DNA from: Lineus longissimus
Taxonomy: Eukaryota; Nemertea; Pilidiophora; Heteronemertea; Lineidae
NCBI RefSeq assembly: GCF_910592395.1
Contig: NC_088310.1
Span: forward strand, 6,765,501 to 6,829,500
Length of the DNA: 64,000 nucleotides
Reading direction: 5' to 3'
Shown: in pieces, positions 56,077 to 64,000 of the stretch
Position numbering within the stretch: position 1 is the first letter of the stretch
Layout of the letters: each line of letters starts with the position of its first letter
The notes under the pieces: model-generated
Databases searched by the model: none
Told to the model about the DNA's origin: nothing
The model's input: only the letters and a program-made list of their open reading frames with translations
Program-made: the position numbers and the translations under genes

Positions 56077-57463
56077 ACGACGGACGCCACGGTATGGGAT
56101 AAGCTCACCTCTGCTAAGAGGTGAGCTAAAAAGGAGCTTTGGGATGTAAAGAACAATGTTGATGCAATGTGCAACTGGTGACAATAGTATCACAGGTTAT
56201 CTTGATCACAGCGTGATTGACAATAAATTGGGCGTCACATCCCAAGGCCTAATGAATCAGATGTGTCACTGTCAGCAAGGAGATATTATAACTGCAGTGA
56301 GACAAGAAGGTTCAAATGCTGGTTTTATGAGATACACTAACCAGATCAAGACGCCAAACTCACTTTAGTCAGTCAATATGATTATGTAGTGCTATTCCAT
56401 TGGGATTTGAAAGAACTGACTAATCCACAGGGCTATAGCCAAGCTAAATCCACTTAGCTGGACTGTCAGGAAATACATGTATAACCTGACTCTGATCTAT
56501 GAGTCTAGGGCAATTTGGTATTGATCCAAAATGAATGCTGTGCTACACAATACATAGCCTATATGCCATTTTACAAATGCATGGTAGCAAAGACATGGAC
56601 AGACAAATCACTTTTAAAGCAATATGTCATTTAAATAATGCTACCACATGCATTCATCATCATGAACATGAGTTGTTTACAAAATGCATTGGAAACACAG
56701 TGACAGTTAGCCGTGTATTTCTAATGCATCAAACATTGAAGCAAACAAAAACAAAACAATGTATTGAATTACAAAATAGTTTCCTTAATTTTTCAATTGA
56801 TAGCATGGTCTCAACCCATATCATGAATTGTTTTAAAGGACCAAGCAATAAGTTGCAAAACTTAGCCATTTCCTCAATGTCAACTCAATCATTGTACATG
56901 AACACAATGCAACCCTGGAAATCCAACTTTCTCTTCCAACTCAGTAGGGAAACAACACACTGCATCATCAACACGTTACCAGTCATCATTTGTGAGAGCA
57001 TGCCAAGCAAAATAGTGCAATCAGGAGCCAGGTACTGGCACAGTTTATTAAGGACCCTCAAAGTGTCAACACAGATGACCTCAAAATGTATGCAGGCGTC
57101 CATGGAGGCTGCGCTGCGACAACCAAACAATGAAGGCCATTCATTCAACAAAGCCATCACAATGATCATCGCAGGATCTCCCGCCAAAATATTTGACACA
57201 TTTCGTCGGGGCATATGGCACTCACAGAATCTTGTTCTCTGCGCAATATTACACAAAGCGATTTGTATCAGCGTGTGAACATGCGGGTAATTGATTCCCA
57301 TCTTGATAGTTGACAACATTATGCTGAGTAAGGTCATTAAATGCTATTCATGCCTATTGATTTGGGCTACCATACCTTTGCTTTTGCCCCCTTCCGAGCC
57401 GGATGAGCTGTCCGCTTCCACGGCAGGCGTTTCCGTAAGTTCTGTCTCAGGATTATCAGCCAT
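45140..57463 (-). CDS. RTN: Reticulon, 7 exons, complete reticulon homology domain
   Basis: Exons on minus: 57463-57376, 50707-50500, 49893-49755, 49341-49272, 48841-48795, 45559-45501, 45188-45140. Phases chain to 219 aa. Exon 1 gives a short acidic, Ser-rich head (about 29 residues). The rest is the reticulon homology domain: [19 protein letters not shown], a first long hydrophobic hairpin (about 43-80), [20 protein letters not shown], a hydrophilic loop of about 65 residues with the conserved [14 protein letters not shown], a second hairpin (about 146-180), then QIDNYLDIA and a Lys-rich tail. Reticulons shape tubular ER by wedging hairpins into the membrane. The tail ends KQKAQ, fitting the KxKxx retrieval signal. 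It is a short isoform, like vertebrate RTN1-C; the single-copy invertebrate gene cannot be assigned to RTN1, 2, 3 or 4. Confidence 0.93.
45621..45764. repeat. 18-bp tandem repeat, 8 copies
   Basis: GGGCCATATTCTTTTGCA is repeated eight times, with a single change (TTTTC for TATTC) in the seventh. It encodes a GPYSFA hexapeptide repeat in one plus frame, but it lies in an intron of the reticulon gene, about 60 bp upstream of exon 6 on the minus strand. Confidence 0.9.
53185..53345. repeat. Imperfect tandem duplication
   Basis: AAAGCTTTCAGGCTTGATGA plus GGACTTGA occurs at about 53187 and 53279, and AAGCATGTCCT.GGGTTC occurs twice between and after. The copies differ in the length of their middles. 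Slippage or unequal exchange in an intron. Confidence 0.6.
55080..56130 (+). mobile_element. Dispersed non-coding element with three ~300-bp internal units, (ACG)n and a 3' hairpin
   Basis: GACCTCTGTGACCTTGA followed by an AGGTCAAAT stretch recurs near 55118, 55430 and 55731. Each is followed by a TGGTGGCC/TGGTGGTC-like word and ACCAA.CTTCGGT-like words, so one unit is about 300 bp. After the third unit comes a GACGAC run at about 56008-56085, then GATAAGCTCACCTC...GAGGTGAGCT (56103-56127) and a short A run. The hairpin plus A tail suggests the 3' end. From memory, repeats of this kind are dispersed in molluscs and other marine invertebrates. No protein is encoded. Confidence 0.65.
56008..56085. 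repeat. (ACG)n microsatellite
   Basis: About 20 consecutive GAC/ACG triplets flanked by GGACGACGGAC imperfect units. It makes long poly-Arg and poly-Ser frames on either strand, which are not genes. Confidence 0.9.
56535..57337. other. Region open on both strands, no recognised family
   Basis: A plus frame of 247 codons (56535-57278) overlaps a minus frame of 150 codons (57337-56885). A run of 247 codons is longer than expected by chance at this base composition, so this may be decayed coding DNA. Neither protein resembles a family I know. On the minus strand one stretch reads [13 protein letters not shown], which faintly recalls helicase motif V, but the flanking residues do not follow. It lies in the reticulon intron next to exon 1. 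Most likely an old transposon remnant. Confidence 0.25.
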
Positions 57464-60400
57464 TGTTCCTGTAATTTTTTATAGCATGTAATCCCTGAGC
57501 GTGCTCAATCTATAGTCCTCTGCTATATTCCCTCCTGGTCATGGAACTCGGTAACATTCTATACTGAACCAGCACAAGTAGTTCCGGCCTGATAGCAGAC
57601 AGTCAATGTATCACTACGCCAATGTAGGCAAGTTGGGGATAATTATAGATTTATGCATGTTCTGAGCAATATGCGGCTGACGATTTGCAGGTATTTGCAA
57701 AGTGGAGAGGTAACGTCAGAAGAACAATCTAACATCTCTGATAACTCTTAAAGGCATATGCTGCTTGTCTTGAATTGTATTTTGTTGTGGCTCATGTAAC
57801 AGAAATGAACATTGCCGTCGTGCAGTATATGCAGGCAAAGTTGCTGAAACATGGCATTTAGTAACGTCTGCACAACAACATCGTTGAATTTTGATATTTA
57901 CGTACTACGCAATTAAAAATTATCAAATTCAAAGTTTAACTTTCAAATTTCTTAACGGAGCACGCAATAGCACCTAACCAAAGCAAATGTTATGTTCTGT
58001 GTGTGTGCAATACAAAAATGAATGCACATGAGAATGATAGGATTCTTCAATTGTGACACAAATTATCAGATGTAGTATTGTCATGAATAAGGCATTTCTT
58101 TTTGGCGATTCCAAATATTATGGAAGTGTTGCTATGCAAATTGCACATTTTATCGATTATGCACACAAATATGGATGGCATTGTTCTGAAAGAAGTTAAA
58201 CCTTTAGACAGTTCCTATTGAGGCACTGGATGTCCTTTCAAAGGATTGTTCACAAGGCATGACAGCTCGCTGTCGCATGCTCATGATGTCAGTGCATGAT
58301 GAACTTATTGTCCTCAAAGTAGTGGAATTGAATAATGGTTGAATCGCAGACAGGTCATTTTGAGAATGTGGGGCAATTTGATGCCATAATCTTTTCATGG
58401 GACATTGCCCATTACCATGAGCTATCATCGGTAAACATGCCAAGGTCATCCATCAATAATGGTTTGTAAACAACCCAAGCTCACTGGTCTAAAGTAAATG
58501 ACAGCGCTATGCCCTTGGTATGCTAGAACCATGATTCCCCTGGAAAAGTTGCCAGTTGGTGCAAAAAAACTTGGAAGGATAGTGTGGACTACTACCAAAT
58601 GCTTATTAGCTTTGAAATGAACCAACACAATCAAGAAGTCACTGTCAAGTGCCTTCCCCAAGGACACAGTCCTGTGTGTGCACTACACTTTCTCGTCATC
58701 AAGCTGGACTTCAAACCAATGTGATTCACTTCTACAACCTGTTTGCAAATGATTCCATACATCACATCTGGAATCCCTCTATAAACCATCTACAATGCTC
58801 AAGATAGAATGTAGCCCGCACAAAATCAATAGGGGATCACAATTTCACCATATTCACTCGATGTTGGACTAATATGTGTGGGTCCATGTACAGTCTCATA
58901 AGGCAGGATTTGTACAGATGATCCAACCAAGCTAGGGTGAAACATACATTATGTTGAAGAGGCGAGTGTATGATAATTGCAACACCGTGTGACAGATGCT
59001 GCCATCTATCAAACAGTTGGTGAACTGAACTTCAGGCATGTCAAGCCAAAACCTGGTACTTCGATGGCTACTACAAATATTATTACCCCCAAAGTCACTC
59101 TATCTCCTGGTGCATCTACATGTTTTTTCAGCTGATGGTAGAGCCAACTGCAATGCAGATGCTGCTCAAGAGCACTGTCCCATTAGAAAACTCTCAGTGT
59201 AGCTTTTTAGAAGATTTTCAGAGCCAAGATATTTTACGTATAAAGTGCTCGGCTTTATAACCCAGTCCAAGAAGGGTGGGCGTGGGTTGGGGGTACGTCT
59301 TACACCAGTAGCATACAGGACTGGGTCGACAATTTGATGCGGGAAATGATGCAAAGTCTGTCCTCAGTCAGAAAGGAAAACAATGCTCATGGCTATGATA
59401 CTTCATGCCAAGTCTTTTTGAGTTGATAAGCTAAACATCAATTGACCAAGATGAATCAACTGCCTGACTTGAACAACCAAGCTCACTACTGAGTACTGTG
59501 GTTGCCGTTCGAGAGGATTGAATGAGAATAATGGTCCAGAGAGCAATATTAACTCATTCTCATTCATATTCGCCTATATGTACAGTTGATGCAATTTATG
59601 TATGTAGCAAAACACTTGAGTATCATCAATGTGACAACATATTGGCTATAATAGCATTGACACAGAGGACACAATCCAGAATGTTCCGCTTGCATAATTG
59701 GCTCTGTCATACATTGTAACAGAACTGATTATAGTACAATGTCGATTAGATAAAGGACCAATGAATTTGCATTAGTCACGGTTTGTATGTAGCACGTTAC
59801 TAGCAACATGGTAGTGTCAAAGGGTGCAACTTTGATAGATCGTCACCTTGGTAAAGGGTATTTATCCTGTTTCAAGACTGATACATAAACCAACAGACCA
59901 CGTTGCCCCATCTTGACACGCAGCTCTGAGATCGCAAATCCCTTATATAAACTCTATTTACAGCCTGAGTGTTGTATTCATAACATGTATAAAGGTGAGG
60001 TTTGACTGAACATTTGGGTGAAGATGGATCATACATCTCCAACTTACTATTCAATGAGTCAGACTCTGGAAGCATAAGGGTTGGTAATGCAATTTGGTGG
60101 TACAACATGGCAAAGTATTGATGCTGTCATGACTAATTCATTACAGGAGAACAAAGCCCAATAGTACATGTACAATCAGAAATAATAACCTATCAATCAT
60201 TGAATGGTTCAAATATTGATCTCAAAAACTCAATGACACCATGCATGGCCTTTGTGTCTCGTCGTCATGATAAGAATATTGTGTCACCAGGTTTGGCAAT
60301 AAAATGCCAATTCCCAATCACTGTGAAGGGTCAGCAAGTCACTTGCAAGGGCACCGTGGCCAATGGACAATGGGCCACGGTTAAATTCGCGCCCTGCCTA

Positions 60401-63400
60401 GCCGGCTGACCTCTGTGCAACTTCTTGTCTTGTACATTCCACTTCCAGGACAACACCCAAACAACCGATCAACGGAGTAGCTTTTGCACCACGCAAAGCT
60501 TGGTTGAAGCAACCGCCACACTCCGCATTAAAAGTTACAAGTGACCTGATTCCCAGTTTTGGTATGAAACAGTCTTTTTAATTGGAATTGTCGGATTGCT
60601 TGTGAATTTCACGCAAGCAACGTCATCCCATATAAGAGATACATGTTGCACACACCAACAATCCCTGAATCTATTCATTCCTAATACGCAATAAAATTGC
60701 AATTTCAAAGAAATTATCATGAATTTTTCAATTGGGAGTTTTTATACACTCTGCAAGGACATGATTCAGAATCGTCATCCCCGCTCATCGGTGATTCAGC
60801 TTCCACTAGACCATTACCTGCTCTCGAATGGGTTGCTTGACTACAGGTGTTACCATGGCAACCAGAATACTGTCCTCGCAGACCTGGGTTGATATAGACT
60901 AAAGCACCCAGCCAAACGCAGCCCGCAATGAACACGGTCATATGCTGCTGATGTAACATGAATCAATGGCGGGCATCCAGGCAACTGACTCAGAACAACC
61001 AAGAATTGCAGAATCTTGATAAGAGCGATACATTAACTTGGATGGCCGTTGTAAAGGTTGCATCATGTGATATACAAAGATCAGGTGTCCACTTCAAAGG
61101 TTAAGTGGTTTACTGGGAGATTGCACATTTTTTCCTGTTATTTTTCTATCCTTGGTGACGAAGCAGCCAAATCCTGGACTATTGTCCCATCTGACATATC
61201 TGTCAGTCCTGATTTAGTCAATCAGGAACTCTGGTTTATGGATAACAAGTTATCAGCTTGTTAATGCCACTAACAATGTACATGCTTGACAGAATCAACA
61301 ATTGTCATCTCTGGGAATACATACATGTATGTACCATACCATATCCATACACGATTGCTAGCCATTGCGCTACTTCAATCAGGGTGTTGCTACCTGCTTT
61401 GAATATGCTAATGTTGTTTATGATCCGAGTTCCAAAGGATGCTGAAAGGTGGCAATGCTGCAATCAGCCGATTTTCTACACACAAGCTCTATCTGCAGGC
61501 TACTGGTTGTACACAGCATATGGTTTATCATTTTTATCGATCTCACTTTGCACAATTAAAATTGCTACACTGAGAGCACAATGACGTGATTTGTCAAATC
61601 TCACATCCTACAGACTGCAGCAAACCTCACGTGAGACTGATGTGACATGTAGGACGCAGGTTAATTTCAAAAGTGCTGAATATATCTTAATATTAGTTAG
61701 CAATACATCAAATGCACAAACTGGTGAAGCCTGATTGAAGCCATCCTCTTGCAAACAGGGCCTAGAACATGACTCCCCCTGACGCATGTTCAAGTGAAAT
61801 GGCCCGATATGTCCGGATGGATTAAAGCGCAGTCATTGTAGAATAGGCTGTGCTTGGTATGTTGTCCAGAGGCGGAATGTCTGATGCAATTCTTCTTAGA
61901 ATAATTTCAGGTGACTTTGGCACCAAGAAGGACATAGCCATGTGTAACCTTTTGGTGCAGGAAAGTGGGTTGGGGGTTAATTATGAATTCATCAACAACG
62001 CTCTTGGACATTTCCTTGAGCAGTCATCTGACAGAGCAGTGCACAACCAGTTCTCATGCAGTGTCCCTGAATCCAATTGCTGATGAGGTTGAATCCAATT
62101 TGTATTCTCCCAAATGATTTCCTTGTACATGTTGTATTGGCAATGCATGTGATCCGAATGATCCCCCAACGGCATATTAGTTTCGCCATGAAGCCACTGA
62201 GGAATTAGCCCTAATTACACAAGACAGGAAATGGAAGTTTCAACCACTTGTTTGCACGCTCTCAACACGGAAATCGAGAAATGAGGACAGAACAAAATGT
62301 TGCCTATGGGTGGGCAGTGATGAAGCCTAATTTGTACAAGTACAGACTGGTGTATCTTCTGATGCCGAACTCCAGTATTCACTACAGAACAATTTATTTA
62401 CCATGTTTGCAGCAGGCCATACGTCGGATTCAGAAAGGAAGGGTTAACATGGACAGGAATCGCTGTCTTCCAGTAGAGCCCAAGTACTCTATATATGACC
62501 GAACTGGCCATCGTTTTGAGATCATACATTATTCATTAGACTATTGCTATACCCTGCCACAGACAGTAACAGCTAACAGCTGGCTAGTAGCCAGGGTGAA
62601 ATACTGCAGGCAAGAGGTGGTACACAGAGAATCACCAGATCTAGTGGTAACTTCCTTCAATACATACATCAATTCCTGGCAACGTGATGGAAGTCTGGTT
62701 TTGAGAGAGAGATCTGCCCAGCAAGAGCGAGTGCAGAAAGACTGCTATTCATGAGACAGAATCCGTACATTGTCCATGGATGGAGATGAAGACCTACAAC
62801 ATGTCTGAGAAAGACTAATTTAGATGATTTCCCGTCAACAACTGTAGTTAGATAAACTTCTTTCAGATACTGCTACCTGTTGCTACAATGGGCTGGCATG
62901 AGCTGCTATTAGCATCTACCGAGTAGACAATATGTAACCAATATTAGAACTGTAACCACACACAGGTAGCACAATGGCCTGTGAAAATGCCAAGGAAAGT
63001 TTCTGGTACAGTTTTCATCCTCAGCAGCCACTGACACTGGTTTTACATGGCCCTTTATTTGACTTCTATTACAAGACAAGCAGGGCTGAAGCACACTCTA
63101 GTCACAGTATCAGCGCACACCGCTCTCACTGCACTCATCTTGACATGGATTTTTAAAGTCAAAGCATCGACCTTGGGACAGTAGAGGACAAAGATCAATA
63201 TCTTCCGGCCGGGCTGAGCACTCCTCCGCATATCGTCATCTATCAACTCTATGCACGTTATCACCAAACAGGCTGGCTGGAGCAGAAGGCAACCAGTAGC
63301 TCAATGATCCATCGCAATCTCCTACTGCATTTACGCCAATGAGCCTTCGCGGGATGGAACTACAGTGCCAATTTGGTTTCGACGCTGTCATTGACCAGTG

Positions 63401-64000
63401 GGGAGGAGACTATCACCGTTAGTCACAATCTACTGCTTTTAAAGCTACACACTTCAGTCATAAAGGTTAAAACACGCCACTCTGGGACTTGGATTAAAAA
63501 TTGGCCATTGAGTTTGTTGCAGGCGGGAAAGCTAGAATAAACATGGTGACGGTCTGAATGACAAATTACTGAAAGATTAGCATAGTAGTATATAGACATA
63601 CATAGACATCAACGCTCGCACTAGCAGCAGAGCTAGTATATTTCATGCATTCAGTGAGCTGGTTACTGTCACCGTCAGGCATGACTGGGGCAACCTGTTG
63701 GAACGATCTGCCACACCAAATAATCTCATAGTCACTGTATTCTAACAGAGGGACCAAGGGTACAGGACCATTTGATTTTTGGCAAGCCTGAACTTCAAAC
63801 GATGTGAACACGTTTTTTTTGCAACATGGTTGATCATATATTCTCACCATTTCTACTTGATGTCGAGCATCAAGTACTATTAATGATTACATTTGGTATA
63901 GTGACTACTGGTAACCATGGTAACTTGTTTTGAAAAACCAGGCTTGGTTGCGGCTAAAATCTTTTATCTGAGACACCATCTCCAATGCAAAGGCCATGGG
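57464..64000. other. Right flank without a recognised gene
   Basis: It contains medium open frames on both strands, the longest being 168 codons on plus (62248-62754). None has a recognisable domain, signal peptide with exons, or repeat. A minus frame at 60717-60959 starts with a hydrophobic stretch (MTVFIAGCVWLGALVYI), but no donor or continuation was found. The promoter of the reticulon gene should lie just right of 57463; no TATA or clear factor site was seen. Confidence 0.45.

Larger units (their letters stand above)
50708..57375. other. First intron of the reticulon gene
   Basis: This 6.7-kb intron holds a local duplication at 53185-53345, a dispersed repeat at about 55080-56130, and a two-strand open region at 56535-57337. 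Minus-strand frames at 51117-51431 and 51612-51806 were examined as alternative first exons; they lack convincing donors and conserved reticulon sequence. Confidence 0.5.

Noticed and set aside
55839-56174. Poly-Arg and poly-Ser frames
   Set aside because: They are translations of the (ACG)n microsatellite.
56885-57337. Helicase (RecQ-like motif V) in the minus frame
   Set aside because: Only [13 protein letters not shown] resembles the motif; the following conserved glycine and arginine residues are missing and the frame begins right beside a reticulon exon.
62248-62754. 168-codon plus frame as a gene
   Set aside because: The length is near the chance limit for 64 kb in six frames, and no domain or exon context supports it.
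1-64000. Prokaryotic operon, phage, CRISPR array, tRNA or rRNA
   Set aside because: Genes are split by GT/AG introns, no spaced short direct repeats of CRISPR type exist, and no conserved RNA gene sequence was seen.

Overview
This is animal genomic DNA: compact exons bounded by GT/AG introns, AATAAA signals, dispersed retroposon tails, fold-back elements and minisatellites. Abundant AGGCCTA and TACATGTA words and the gene set suggest a marine invertebrate, perhaps a deuterostome such as an echinoderm, hemichordate or cephalochordate. That placement is inference. I found no prokaryotic operons, CRISPR arrays, rRNA or tRNA.

Five genes can be assembled exon by exon, and in each the intron phases match. 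(1) On the minus strand, 10,806 to 3,278: a secreted protein with three sushi/CCP domains. (2) On the plus strand, 14,817 to 17,199: an EFCAB9-like EF-hand protein, relative of a sperm CatSper channel partner, here with a C-terminal CSIL prenylation box. (3) On the minus strand, 27,188 to 19,224: BBOF1 (CCDC176), the basal body orientation factor, 11 exons and 530 aa. (4) On the plus strand, 29,180 to 35,213: an ENTPD5/6-type nucleoside diphosphatase, 11 coding exons and 443 aa. (5) On the minus strand, 57,463 to 45,140: a reticulon with a complete reticulon homology domain, 7 exons and 219 aa.

Layout: the sushi gene and EFCAB9 diverge from a 4-kb spacer. EFCAB9 and BBOF1 converge on a 63-bp minisatellite. 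BBOF1 and ENTPD are head to head, as I recall BBOF1 and ENTPD5 being in human, with an X-box-like motif beside the BBOF1 start. ENTPD and reticulon converge on a large inverted, roughly 80-bp minisatellite. From 57.5 kb to the end I see no gene I can name.

Two genes (EFCAB9, BBOF1) have ciliary or flagellar roles. ENTPD5/6 and reticulon are secretory-pathway proteins. I see no single new multi-gene system. The most unusual items are the prenylation box on EFCAB9, the BBOF1-ENTPD divergent pair, the large inverted minisatellite, and several fold-back or non-LTR remnants.
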